Assembly (NCBI RefSeq): GCF_015223055.1
Contig: NZ_JADFBX010000003.1
Span: 310,001 to 374,000, forward strand
DNA: 64,000 nt
Reading direction: 5' to 3'
Origin: Pedobacter sp. MC2016-24
Lineage (GTDB): Bacteria; Bacteroidota; Bacteroidia; Sphingobacteriales; Sphingobacteriaceae
The stretch's first letter is position 1, and each line of letters opens with the position of its first letter. The notes beneath the pieces are model-generated. The model saw nothing but the letters and a program-made list of their open reading frames with translations. It was not told the DNA's origin and did not search any database. Shown here piece after piece: positions 8,640 to 17,572 of this stretch. The position numbers were made by a program, and so were the translations under genes.

Positions 8640-10109
8640 ATGTTTTTGATTCGTTTTCGCTCTCCTGGGTCGCGTCTAGTTCGCGGCCTTGTTTTACCCT
8701 TCCTGTTGGCCATTTTTTTGCCGGCTACATTGTCTGCAAATTATAATGACAATACACCACGACCCATTACGATCTGTTCTGGTGCCAGTATCCTGATTCT
8801 GGGAGATCCGCTAATCATTGCTCCGGGTAATTACACCTGGGAAATGTTGCAGAATGGGGTATGGGTAACTGCGCCGGGAACAAACAATACTACGGATTAT
8901 CTGGCATCTTCTCTTTTAAACGCAAGTAATGTGGATGTGGTTTATAACCTGAGGCGGCGGATGACCGTTTTGGCCTTGCCAGTTTACGACTCTTATTATA
9001 TGGTGACCGTGCAGCCCATTCTGCCAATTCTAAATAACATCATTACCGCACCTGCAATTGCCATTTTTTGCGGGACGGCTAATCCGACAACCATCAATGG
9101 TTCGATTCCCTCCAGTGGCAATTCTACATTTATTTACCAGTGGCAAAGTTCAGTCGACAACATTAGCTTTAGCAACATCAATGGTGCAAATGCCAAAGAC
9201 TATACACCTGGGTCACTGAGCAGCACGGTTCATTTTCGTAGAATTGCCATCAGCGGAGGCTGTGGGCTCACATCGACAAGTAATGTGGTGACGATGACAG
9301 TTTCTGCGCTCCCAACATCCCCAGAGGTGACGGATACCAAATTGAGTATCTGTGCAGGTACTGCTGCAGCTCTGAAGATTAAAAATCCCCTGCCGGGATT
9401 GGTTTATAAATGGTACGATTCGTCGGCTAAGACTAATTTGCTGTTTACAGGGGAAACCTATTTGACTGATGTGCTGAACCAAAGCAAAACGTATTATGCA
9501 GAGAGTGGCAATGGTACCTGTACCAGTACGACCATGCAACAGGTAGAAGTAGAGGTTATGCCACGCTTGACGAACATAACGGTAACTGCGGAGGTAATGA
9601 GCGCGAGCAGCATGACTTTTAGATGGAACGGAGTTGCGGGGGCTACCGCTTACCAGATTAGTATGGACAATGGTTTGACTTTTATTGATCCGAGTTCGGG
9701 AAAATTGGGCTTAAGTCATACCGTGACCGGGATGAAAGGTAAACAGTCGGTTGCAGTTCAGGTGAAAGCCATCGGTGTACTTGCTTGCCAGGAAAGCAAT
9801 TCTACGAAGTTGAATGCACAAACGCCAAGTGAATATGACGATATCTATGTACCCAATGCTTTTACCCCTAATGGGGATGGTAAAAATGATGTCCTGTATG
9901 TACGTAGCGAAACGATAAAAAGCCTGAGCTTTTACATTTACAGTCAGTGGGGGGAGCAAATTTTTTATTCCAACAGCGTATCGGTGGGCTGGGACGGGAA
10001 TTACAAAGGCAGTCGGCAGCCGGTAGGTGTATATGTATATTACCTGAAGGCCATTATGGAAAACGGACGGGAATTGAATAAAAAAGGAACCATAACGCTA
10101 ATCAAATGA
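8640..10109 (+). CDS. Surface protein with gliding-motility-type (T9SS type B) C-terminal sorting domain
   Basis: 489 residues. The N-terminus has a basic stretch then a hydrophobic signal segment ending near LSANYN (~35). The middle holds Ser/Thr-rich Ig-like repeats with paired Cys, and a fibronectin-III-like segment (~315-385). The last ~90 residues are the CHU_C/TIGR04131-type domain: VPNAFTPNGDGKND, then WGEQIF, GWDGNYKG, and PVGVYVYYLKA. That domain directs export by the type IX secretion system and usually needs a partner PorP/SprF barrel, which is the next gene and overlaps it by 4 bp. It is short compared with giant adhesins of the SprB type. Confidence 0.88.
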   Translation: MFLIRFRSPGSRLVRGLVLPFLLAIFLPATLSANYNDNTPRPITICSGASILILGDPLIIAPGNYTWEMLQNGVWVTAPGTNNTTDYLASSLLNASNVDVVYNLRRRMTVLALPVYDSYYMVTVQPILPILNNIITAPAIAIFCGTANPTTINGSIPSSGNSTFIYQWQSSVDNISFSNINGANAKDYTPGSLSSTVHFRRIAISGGCGLTSTSNVVTMTVSALPTSPEVTDTKLSICAGTAAALKIKNPLPGLVYKWYDSSAKTNLLFTGETYLTDVLNQSKTYYAESGNGTCTSTTMQQVEVEVMPRLTNITVTAEVMSASSMTFRWNGVAGATAYQISMDNGLTFIDPSSGKLGLSHTVTGMKGKQSVAVQVKAIGVLACQESNSTKLNAQTPSEYDDIYVPNAFTPNGDGKNDVLYVRSETIKSLSFYIYSQWGEQIFYSNSVSVGWDGNYKGSRQPVGVYVYYLKAIMENGRELNKKGTITLIK

Positions 10110-11104
10110 AAGAGTTTATCTTAACGGTATTGGCCATGCTATTGATGTTTTGTGCCATTAGAGTAAATGCACAGGTCGATCCACATTTTTCACAATATTA
10201 TGCTTATCCATTATGGCTAAACCCGGCATTGACTGGTGTGGTGGATGGTAATGCAAGGCTGACAGCCAATTATAAAGACCAGTGGACTGGTCTGGATAAC
10301 GGTTTTAAAACCGTAGCTATTTCCGGGGATTTCAGAACTTCGGATAAGATGGCCCTGGGTTTCAATATCCTGGATCAGAAAGCAGGTGCTGCAGGTTACA
10401 ATTACTTGTCTGGTTACGGCTCTTTTGCTTACCAGGTTCCGGTCTCAGCCAATGGCTACCATAAACTGAGTTTTGGTGTGCAGGCGGGTTTAATTTACCG
10501 CGGGATTGATGTAAATAAACTGCAAATGGACGATCAGTACAATCCGACGCTGGGTTACGATCCGGGGATGGCTAGTGGAGAGAACTTTACAAGCACATCT
10601 GCTGCGGCATTTGATGCCAATGCGGGCGTATTTTATTATGATGGAACTCCTGCTGGAAAAGTCAATGTATTTGCTGGATTTAGTGCAGGACATTTGGCTG
10701 CTGCAAAGGATCCTTTTGCCAATGGCGGAATGGATAGTAAAATTCCGATGCGCTATACCTTTCATGGTGGTTTGCGTTTATTTGCGGGTGATTTCATGGA
10801 TTTGACACCACACGTGATCTACATGAGACAACAAAATTCGCAGTTGAAAGCTGCCGGTTTAAATGTGGAGTTTAGTCTGGATACGGATTGCAGTTTGACT
10901 TTGGGCGGTCTATATCGGCTTAAAGATGCGGCTGTAGGTAGCTTGGGTTTGAACGTGAAAAGTCTGGTGATCGGTGTAAGTTACGATTATACCACCTCCT
11001 CCTTACAGAAATCAGCCAATGTTCGCGGCGGCTATGAGGTGTCTTTGAGTTATGTATTTAAACGCCGTTTATCAGGCAGGAGCCAGGTATGTCCACGTCT
11101 TTAA
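10106..11104 (+). CDS. PorP/SprF-family T9SS outer-membrane protein
   Basis: 332 residues. Signal peptide ends near RVNAQ (residue 23), followed at once by the family hallmark DPHFSQYYAYPLWLNPALTG. The rest is a beta-barrel of the PorP/SprF type. The start codon overlaps the stop of the preceding gene (ATGA, 10106-10109) and its own stop overlaps the next start, so the three genes are translationally coupled. SprF-like proteins help attach or export type B sorted proteins, so this one probably serves the surface protein encoded just upstream. Confidence 0.92.
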   Translation: MKEFILTVLAMLLMFCAIRVNAQVDPHFSQYYAYPLWLNPALTGVVDGNARLTANYKDQWTGLDNGFKTVAISGDFRTSDKMALGFNILDQKAGAAGYNYLSGYGSFAYQVPVSANGYHKLSFGVQAGLIYRGIDVNKLQMDDQYNPTLGYDPGMASGENFTSTSAAAFDANAGVFYYDGTPAGKVNVFAGFSAGHLAAAKDPFANGGMDSKIPMRYTFHGGLRLFAGDFMDLTPHVIYMRQQNSQLKAAGLNVEFSLDTDCSLTLGGLYRLKDAAVGSLGLNVKSLVIGVSYDYTTSSLQKSANVRGGYEVSLSYVFKRRLSGRSQVCPRL

Positions 11105-13074
11105 TGAAACATGTTATGAAGAACTATATACTGATTTTGTTGGTATGCATTGCTCAGCTGGGGCTGGCACAAAATAAAATATTTGTGAAGCGTGCCGATG
11201 AGGCTTTTGCACATAAGGATTATGTGACTGCCGCTTATTATTATGATAAAGCGCTTGGTGATGAAACGGCTACACCGATCGGTAAAGTGCCTTATTTTTC
11301 AGCAAAAAGGCATAAAGCTAAAGATGGAATTGCTGATGTAACTTATCGGATGGCGGAAAGTTATCGTCTGGAACAGAATTATGTTTTTGCGGCAAAATGG
11401 TACCGTAAAGTGATGGAACAGCATGAACAGGCTTATCCATTGGCCCGCATGTGGTATGGTGACTGCCTTAGGGCCAATAATCAATTGACCGATGCGGTTA
11501 ACCAGCTACAGCTATTTGTGAGCGGCAATAAAAACAATGGAGAAAATTTGAGTTTAGGTTTGAAGGCATTGGAGACCGCCCGTTACGCGCAGGCCCAAAT
11601 GGCGCAGAAGCAACCCGTAACCATAGCCCGGATGGCTGGTGGTTTTAGTAAGGATGAAAATGATTTTGCGCTGAGCCGGAACAATGGCAAATATTGGTTT
11701 ACTGCTACGCTAGCGGAAGCGAATAATGGACATTTAAATCAGATTTATCTGAGTGGTGCCGATTCCTTATCGAAAAGGACTGCGCTTTCTTTTAAAGCGG
11801 ATCCGAAAAATCCGGTGAATTTTGGTGCGGCAAGTTTAGAGGCTACAGGTGCAAGGATGTATTTAACGCGTTGGTATCGGCAGGCCGGTAAGTTGTACGC
11901 TGGTGTTTACCTGAGCCGTTGCGTGGATGGGCGTTGGCTGGAACCACAGCGCTTGAATAGTTTTGTGAATGCCGATGGCTTTGTAGCTATGCAGCCTTTT
12001 GTAACACCTGATGGGAAAACTTTATATTTCGTGTCTGACCGACAGGGAGGCTTTGGCGGTACGGATATATGGAAGGCAGAGTTGAATATCGAAGGTTTAC
12101 CCATGAATGCGGTAAATCTGGGCGCTACGGTAAATACCAAAGCGGATGAGCAGGCTCCTTTCTATGATCCAAAAGAGCAGCGCCTGGTGTATAGCTCTAA
12201 AGGTTTTACCGGAATGGGGGGCTTTGATTTGTTTGAAAGTTTCTGGATTGGACAGGAGCATTGGAGTGTACCGCGTAACCTGGGTTATCCTTACAGTTCT
12301 ACCAAGGACGATTTACATTATTGTCCGGATGAAGAGGCGGAAGGTGTGGCATATGTAAGTTCTGACCGGGAGTCAGACTGCTGCCTGCATGTATTCAGAC
12401 TGCATTATACAAAACCTGAGCGCGTGATTGCTTCGGCTACATTAACCGGTGTGGTGCTCGATTGTGATACGCAAAATCCATTGGCAGGGGTAGAGGTTAG
12501 TTTAAAAGATCTGACAAGCCGCAAAGCTGACCTGGTGTTGAGTTCAGGCACCGGCCGTTATGATTTTAAAATACTGCTGAACCGTGCTTATGAATTGCGC
12601 CTGGAGAAGTCTGGATATTTTGCTAAAGTAATGGTTTTGCCCGCCCTGGCCGTATTTAAGACCGATACCTTGCTGAATCCCGAAATTTGTCTGAAAATGT
12701 TTGTGGTAGATAAGCCGATTGTGATTGAAAACATATTGTATGATTTCAATAAAGCGGTACTAAAGCCTGCATCGTTTGTGGTACTGGATGAATTGGTGAA
12801 TGTTCTGGAAATTAATCCTAAAATCAGAATAGAACTGAGTGCACATACCGATTCCATGGGTCCTGACTGGTATAACCAAAAATTATCACAGCAGAGGGCA
12901 CAGTCTTGTGTAGACTATATTTTGTCTAAGGGAATTGCTGCAGACCGGATACTGGCAAAAGGTTATGGTGAGAGCATGCCCATTGCAGCGAATACCTTAC
13001 CTGATGGAAAGGATCATAAAGAAGGTCGAAAGCTAAACCGTAGGACAGAATTTAAGGTGTTGAAGGCGAATTGA
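11104..13074 (+). CDS. PorE-like OmpA-family protein (TPR, propeller, CRD, OmpA)
   Basis: About 656 residues from ATG 11104, which overlaps the PorP stop (TAATG); ATG 11116 or 11089 are alternatives. Order: signal peptide, TPR-like helices (~25-160), a WD40/PD40 propeller with repeats such as DGKTLYFVSDRQGGFGGTDI (~175-440), a carboxypeptidase-regulatory-like domain (~450-520), and an OmpA C-terminal peptidoglycan-binding domain with SAHTDSMG and NRRTEF. This is the domain order described for PorE of Porphyromonas gingivalis, which links T9SS outer-membrane parts to peptidoglycan. It probably anchors the PorP-like barrel. The last 23 bp overlap the minus-strand gene ending at 13052. Confidence 0.9.
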   Translation: MKHVMKNYILILLVCIAQLGLAQNKIFVKRADEAFAHKDYVTAAYYYDKALGDETATPIGKVPYFSAKRHKAKDGIADVTYRMAESYRLEQNYVFAAKWYRKVMEQHEQAYPLARMWYGDCLRANNQLTDAVNQLQLFVSGNKNNGENLSLGLKALETARYAQAQMAQKQPVTIARMAGGFSKDENDFALSRNNGKYWFTATLAEANNGHLNQIYLSGADSLSKRTALSFKADPKNPVNFGAASLEATGARMYLTRWYRQAGKLYAGVYLSRCVDGRWLEPQRLNSFVNADGFVAMQPFVTPDGKTLYFVSDRQGGFGGTDIWKAELNIEGLPMNAVNLGATVNTKADEQAPFYDPKEQRLVYSSKGFTGMGGFDLFESFWIGQEHWSVPRNLGYPYSSTKDDLHYCPDEEAEGVAYVSSDRESDCCLHVFRLHYTKPERVIASATLTGVVLDCDTQNPLAGVEVSLKDLTSRKADLVLSSGTGRYDFKILLNRAYELRLEKSGYFAKVMVLPALAVFKTDTLLNPEICLKMFVVDKPIVIENILYDFNKAVLKPASFVVLDELVNVLEINPKIRIELSAHTDSMGPDWYNQKLSQQRAQSCVDYILSKGIAADRILAKGYGESMPIAANTLPDGKDHKEGRKLNRRTEFKVLKAN

Positions 13075-13267
13075 TGTGGAGATTTTCGATCTTTACATAG
13101 GTTTTCTTTCCGCAGGAATCGCATTTGTAACGTCTTACGTTTGACCTTAAAATGTATTTAACTACAAAGCTTCTGGCTACCCTGGTATTCAGGACTCCGT
13201 TTTTACATTTTGGGCATCTGCTATAACTTGTTACGGTTTTAATCCAGGTATTCTCTGATTTTTCCAA
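13052..13267 (-). CDS. Small zinc-ribbon protein, CxxC-x27-CxxC
   Basis: 71 residues from TTG at 13267, the only usable start before an in-frame stop upstream. It has CPKC and CDSC separated by 27 residues, a basic middle, and KK just after the second pair. It matches the small protein at 15960-16157 in spacing and in the R-x-x-R-(S/G)-(F/Y) pattern between the Cys pairs. Four Cys in this layout suggest a zinc-binding ribbon. It runs divergently from the sugar transferase at 13603 and its 3' end overlaps the PorE-like gene. Function unknown; a regulatory or scaffold role is only a guess. Confidence 0.6.
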   Translation of the reverse strand: MEKSENTWIKTVTSYSRCPKCKNGVLNTRVARSFVVKYILRSNVRRYKCDSCGKKTYVKIENLHINSPSTP

Positions 13268-13602
13268 CGTTTGATTTACTTTAATATTGTTAATAAGGTT
13301 TCACATTTTTCACGGTAGTTAAATGTCTGCTTTTACAAGTAATTCTCATATTGGGGATGATGCTATAAAGGTGCAATAAAATATTTGTTTTTTAGAATAA
13401 GTTATTGTTAAAATAAAATGTTGGGGCTTTTTTTACTCTCTTATCTCGTTTTCGATGCTTTAAAAAGAGTAGTGTGGTTTTTATTTATAATATGTTAATG
13501 ATTATTTAACTGATTTGGTTATTTTTTTATTAATTGTACTATTTTATTGTCTGTTACGTTCATTATTGGGTATATTTGTTTAGTTCCTAGTTTTATTTGT
13601 AT
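13268..13602. other. AT-rich divergent intergenic region
   Basis: 335 bp between the minus-strand zinc-ribbon gene and the first sugar transferase. It is very T-rich on the plus strand. The only clear signal is the promoter at 13547-13578. Short ORFs inside it (up to ~18 codons) look random. No repeat array or RNA gene was recognised. Confidence 0.6.
13547..13578 (+). promoter_or_regulatory. Bacteroidota-type promoter of sugar transferase 1
   Basis: TTG at 13547-13549, 21-nt spacer, TATATTTG at 13571-13578, which fits the Bacteroidota sigma-A pattern TTG...TAnnTTTG. Transcription would start near 13585, about 18 nt before ATG 13603, so the leader is short. Confidence 0.55.
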
Positions 13603-15000
13603 ATGCAGACACGTTATTTATACCTCTTGCGATATATTTTGCCGATTACAGATGTTCTAATGCTGAATCTGGTGTATTTTTCGGCATATTATATTACGAA
13701 TTATTTTGGAAAGTTTGTTTCTTATGAGTTGTTGCAACACTATGTTGTGGTTTGCAATTTGATCTGGGTGTTTAATGCACTGTTTTTTGGATTGTACTCT
13801 GAATATGGTGCAAGGCGTCTGGAACGCATTTATAGAGGAACCTGGCGCAGTGTGCTTTCGCATTTTATTTTATTCTCTGTTTATTTATTGTTTCAGAAAG
13901 ATGTAGAGTTTTCCCGTACTTTTCTGCTTGTATTTTATATTTTATTGGCGGGTTGTTTTGTGCTGAATCGATTTATTGGGACAGCCATCCAGTTTTTACT
14001 CATCAATAAATTTAATGTGACTAAAAAAGTTGCTGTAATGGGCGCAAATCAAACTGGGAGCCGGTTGGCGGAGTACCTTGGTAAGCAACGCAATGTTGAT
14101 TTTTATGGATTTATAGCAAATGCCAATAAGGACAGTCTTTTTAGCGACGAAACGGGCTTGCTTTCTGATCTTGCCATTTCTGAGATGGAGCGTGCTGCGG
14201 CTGCTGGTGTTCAGGATTTATATGTTTCTGTACCTCCTGAGCGCATGTCTAAAATTCATACACTGGTTAGGGAAGCAGACAGGCAATGTTTGCGCCTCAA
14301 ATTTATTCCGGACATTGCAGGTTCCCTGGCGGCACCTTATACCATCAGCTATATGGGGGGCGAGTTTCCAATTATTACCTTGCGTCACGAGCCATTGGAG
14401 ATCATGAGTAACCGATTTAAAAAGCGTGCCTTTGATTTGGTGTTTAGCAGTTTGGTGATTGTTTTTTTGTTGAGCTGGCTATTGCCGATTATTGCTATAC
14501 TGATAAAAATGGAAAGTAAAGGCCCTGTGTTTTTTAAGCAATTGCGCAGCGGACGTAACGACGAACCTTTTTGGTGCCTCAAATTCAGAAGTATGCGGAT
14601 GAACAGCGAAAGTGGTAAAAAGCAGGCAACAAAGGACGATGACCGGATTACTCGGATTGGTCGGTTTTTACGGAAAACGAGTATGGATGAATTGCCGCAG
14701 TTTTTTAATGTATTTTATGGTAGTATGACTGTGGTTGGGCCAAGGCCACATATGCTTAGTCATACCGAGCAATATAAAGCCATCATCAGCCAGTTTATGG
14801 TGCGTCATTTCATGAAACCGGGTATAACTGGCTGGGCGCAGGTTAACGGTTTGCGTGGAGAGACAAAGGCTGATGGGGCAATGGAAAGAAGGGTGGAGTA
14901 TGACATCTGGTACCTCGAAAACTGGACCGGCATGCTGGATGTGAAGATCATTTTTATGACCATCATCAATGTCTTTCGCGGTGAAGATAATGCTTATTAA
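13603..15000 (+). CDS. Polyprenyl-phosphate sugar-1-phosphate transferase 1 (WcaJ-like)
   Basis: 465 residues from ATG 13603 (a TTG two codons earlier aligns with the ATG of its paralogue). The N-terminal third has four to five membrane segments, the middle a Rossmann-like CoA-binding-type fold with GANQTGSRLAEYL, the C-terminal ~190 residues the bacterial sugar transferase domain with KFRSMR, DELPQFFNVF, GPRPHM, PGITGWAQVNG and LENWTG. The family moves a sugar phosphate from a nucleotide sugar to undecaprenyl phosphate, the first step of exopolysaccharide or glycan assembly. It converges with the PAS-AraC gene, 2 bp apart. Two close paralogues lie downstream. Confidence 0.9.
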   Translation: MQTRYLYLLRYILPITDVLMLNLVYFSAYYITNYFGKFVSYELLQHYVVVCNLIWVFNALFFGLYSEYGARRLERIYRGTWRSVLSHFILFSVYLLFQKDVEFSRTFLLVFYILLAGCFVLNRFIGTAIQFLLINKFNVTKKVAVMGANQTGSRLAEYLGKQRNVDFYGFIANANKDSLFSDETGLLSDLAISEMERAAAAGVQDLYVSVPPERMSKIHTLVREADRQCLRLKFIPDIAGSLAAPYTISYMGGEFPIITLRHEPLEIMSNRFKKRAFDLVFSSLVIVFLLSWLLPIIAILIKMESKGPVFFKQLRSGRNDEPFWCLKFRSMRMNSESGKKQATKDDDRITRIGRFLRKTSMDELPQFFNVFYGSMTVVGPRPHMLSHTEQYKAIISQFMVRHFMKPGITGWAQVNGLRGETKADGAMERRVEYDIWYLENWTGMLDVKIIFMTIINVFRGEDNAY

Positions 15001-15002
15001 GC

Positions 15003-15764
15003 TTAGAGCATGTCGTTAATGTCGTAGCCGTTGATTTGCTTGAATAGTTTTCTGAAATACGATGGGGTTTCGAAGCCTGAGGCATAAGCAACTTCGCTGA
15101 TGGTTCGGTATTTTCCGGATTCAATAGCTTCTTTTGCAATCTGCAGCCTGATTTGCCGGATGAAAGCGTTAGGAGTTAAGTTAAGCAGGCTTTTAATCCG
15201 GCGATGGAGTTGTCTTTCGCTGATGGCAAGCTCATCACTGATGTTCTGAATATTGAGATCTGATTTTCCCGCGTTTTTTCGGATCAGGTTTTCGAATTCC
15301 TGCAGCCAGACTTTGTCAGACGTTGAGGCAATTTGTTCGTGATTTTCTGTATGCAGGGGCTTTTCTGCCGGTTTTTTCTTTGCGCTGATGTTTTTGGCAA
15401 TCGCAAATATAGTTTTGTCTCTTTCAATGGGAATAGAGGTCCAGGATAGCCATACGGTTTCCCCGTTTTTTGTCATGTACCTGTTTTCGAAATTGATCAG
15501 GTGCTTCCCTGAGCGCACATTGTTGCGGCTATTGTTGGTCATGCCCTGATCCTCGGGGTGCACAAAAGAATTGATTGGCCTGGACATGAGTTCTTCATTG
15601 GTATAACCTAAGGTTTTGGAGACCGCAGGATTGATTTTTCTGAAGTATCCGTCATAGCCAGCGATGCAAATCAGATCGGGCGAGAGTTCGAAAAAGTATT
15701 CAAGGTCGAATACCTTTTCTGAATTGGGTTTGTCCGTAGGGTCTTCTTTCTTTTCTGGAAACAT
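15003..15764 (-). CDS. PAS-domain AraC-family transcriptional regulator
   Basis: 253 residues. Residues ~20-130 form a PAS sensor domain (FFELSPDLICIAGYDGYFRK, then a PAC-like tail ending in FAIAKNISAKK). Residues ~150-253 are an AraC/HTH_18 DNA-binding domain with two helix-turn-helix units (ISERQLHRRIKSLLNLTPN and ISEVAYASGFETPSYFRKLF). No transmembrane segment, so it senses an intracellular cue. It sits between sugar transferases 1 and 2, divergent from the zinc-ribbon/transferase-2 unit, and is the obvious candidate to regulate this cluster. That role is inference; its ligand is unknown. Confidence 0.88.
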   Translation of the reverse strand: MFPEKKEDPTDKPNSEKVFDLEYFFELSPDLICIAGYDGYFRKINPAVSKTLGYTNEELMSRPINSFVHPEDQGMTNNSRNNVRSGKHLINFENRYMTKNGETVWLSWTSIPIERDKTIFAIAKNISAKKKPAEKPLHTENHEQIASTSDKVWLQEFENLIRKNAGKSDLNIQNISDELAISERQLHRRIKSLLNLTPNAFIRQIRLQIAKEAIESGKYRTISEVAYASGFETPSYFRKLFKQINGYDINDML

Positions 15765-15898
15765 TGAATTGTAAATGTAGTCAATTATTGATTTGCCTTA
15801 TACAAAAAATTGGATGAAATGCGCAAATTACCTGCTATTGGGTATTTTTATGTCAGTTTGGTTATTGAAAATGGCAGTTTTGTTTTTGTATTATTAGT

Positions 15899-15906
15899 TA
15901 ACTTTG
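15899..15906 (+). promoter_or_regulatory. Candidate -7 box for zinc-ribbon/transferase-2 unit
   Basis: TAACTTTG matches TAnnTTTG. The nearest TTG upstream (15880-15882) gives a 16-nt spacer, slightly short. Transcription from here would give a ~47-nt leader to ATG 15960. Confidence 0.4.
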
Positions 15907-15959
15907 TTGCATAATATTTTCTACCTGGATAAATATTTTATTTAGCTAAATTTTTGTTC

Positions 15960-16157
15960 ATGACTTCATTCGTTTCAAATTCAGAACCTAAGTCGCAGGT
16001 TTATAATCACCTGCATTGCCGTTATTGTGGTGCTGTCGGTCTTGATCGCATTCCTAGAGGGTATTTGGCCAAAACAGTTTTCGTGTGGCTGCCATTACAG
16101 CATTTCATTTGTTATCGCTGCTTGAAAAAACAATATAAGTTCCAACACGCAAAATAA
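15960..16157 (+). CDS. Small zinc-ribbon protein, CxxC-x27-CxxC, co-transcribed with transferase 2
   Basis: 65 residues from ATG 15960 (a TTG two codons earlier is also in frame). CRYC and CYRC are separated by 27 residues, the same spacing as in the minus-strand protein at 13052-13267, and KK follows the second pair in both. The segment between is more hydrophobic (VFVWLPLQHFI) than in its relative. The gene ends 11 bp before the second sugar transferase and is on the same strand, so the two are almost certainly one transcript. I do not recognise the family. Zinc binding is likely; its role in glycan synthesis is unknown. Confidence 0.65.
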   Translation: MTSFVSNSEPKSQVYNHLHCRYCGAVGLDRIPRGYLAKTVFVWLPLQHFICYRCLKKQYKFQHAK

Positions 16158-16168
16158 TATTTCGTTAA

Positions 16169-17572
16169 ATGATTTTGCAGACCCGTTATTTGTATATTTT
16201 GCGTTATGTATTGCCAATTGCAGATATACTAACACTTAATCTGGTTTATTTTCTTTGGCTTTATGGTCTTGAATTTACATCCGTATCTGCTGGAATTGAT
16301 TTTTTGCGCCGTGATCTGGTGGTTTGCAATTTAGTCTGGTTATTTGCTGCATTGTATTTTGGTTTATATGCCGCGCATGAGTATGGGCGTTTAGAGCAGA
16401 TTTATCGCTGTACCTGGAGGACTGTAGTTATGCATGCTTTGCTTTTTGTGGCTTATCTTTTTTTACAGCATGATTTAAAGTCTTTAGGCATATCCATGTT
16501 GATTTTGTACGCCTTATTGTCTTTTGCCTTCATTTTAAGCAGGTTTATTGGGACTGCCATTCAGTTCTTGCTGATTCATAAATTTAATGCGAGTAAAAGA
16601 GTGGCTGTAATGGGTGGCAATGCAACGGGAGCCAGGCTTGCAGATTATTTAAAGGGGCAGCGGAATATTGACTTTTATGGTTTTATACGTGACAACAATA
16701 AAGATGGTTTGTTTAACGACGATGAGTTTCACCTGGATGAACTGGCTTTGGTAGAAATGCAGCTTGCTGCAACTGAAGGTGTAGAAGATTTATATGTAGC
16801 GGTTCCGCCTGATCGGATGGCCAAAATGCATACCCTGATCCATGAGGCAGATAAGTATTGTCTGCGGCTTAAATTTGTTCCTGACATTGCAGGAGCTCTG
16901 GCTGCACCTTATCAGATCAGCTACATGGGCGGGGAATTTCCTATCATTACCTTGAGGGAAGAGCCGATGGAACTGATGTCTAATCGTTTCAAAAAGCGGG
17001 CCTTTGATTTGGTGTTTAGCAGTCTGGTGATTGTTTTTGTGCTGACCTGGTTATTTCCTGTAATCGCTTTATTGATTAAATTGGAGAGCAAAGGTCCGGT
17101 GTTGTTCCGGCAACTGAGGAGCGGACGTAATGATGAGCCTTTTTGGTGTTTTAAATTTAGAAGTATGCGGTTGAATACAGATAGTGAACGGAAGCAGGCT
17201 GTAAGAGGGGATGATCGAATTACCGCTATCGGCGCTTTCCTGAGAAAAACCAGTCTGGATGAAATGCCTCAGTTTTTAAATGTGTTTTTAGGTAGCATGT
17301 CTGTGGTAGGGCCAAGGCCGCATATGCTGAGTCACACGGAGGCTTATAAGGCGGTCATCGACCAGTTTATGGTCAGGCATTTTATGAAACCGGGCATTAC
17401 TGGCTGGGCACAGGTTAATGGTTGTCGGGGGGAAACCAAAGAAGATGGGGCAATGGAGGAGCGCGTGAAACATGATGTCTGGTATCTGGAAAACTGGACG
17501 GGGATGCTGGACGTGAAAATCATTTTCATGACGATTATCAATATGTTTAAAGGAGATACCAATGCCTTTTGA
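16169..17572 (+). CDS. Polyprenyl-phosphate sugar-1-phosphate transferase 2 (WcaJ-like)
   Basis: 467 residues, clearly paralogous to the protein at 13603 along its whole length: it begins MILQTRYLYILRYVLPIAD, has the same membrane N-terminus, a Rossmann-like VMGGNATGARLADYL, and the catalytic C-terminal domain with KFRSMRLN, DEMPQFLNVF, GPRPHM, PGITGWAQVNG and LENWTG. All signature residues of the sugar transferase domain are kept, so it should be active. It is preceded by a small zinc-ribbon gene 11 bp upstream. Followed by a hairpin terminator ~140 bp downstream. Two near-identical catalytic domains suggest duplication within the locus. Confidence 0.9.
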   Translation: MILQTRYLYILRYVLPIADILTLNLVYFLWLYGLEFTSVSAGIDFLRRDLVVCNLVWLFAALYFGLYAAHEYGRLEQIYRCTWRTVVMHALLFVAYLFLQHDLKSLGISMLILYALLSFAFILSRFIGTAIQFLLIHKFNASKRVAVMGGNATGARLADYLKGQRNIDFYGFIRDNNKDGLFNDDEFHLDELALVEMQLAATEGVEDLYVAVPPDRMAKMHTLIHEADKYCLRLKFVPDIAGALAAPYQISYMGGEFPIITLREEPMELMSNRFKKRAFDLVFSSLVIVFVLTWLFPVIALLIKLESKGPVLFRQLRSGRNDEPFWCFKFRSMRLNTDSERKQAVRGDDRITAIGAFLRKTSLDEMPQFLNVFLGSMSVVGPRPHMLSHTEAYKAVIDQFMVRHFMKPGITGWAQVNGCRGETKEDGAMEERVKHDVWYLENWTGMLDVKIIFMTIINMFKGDTNAF

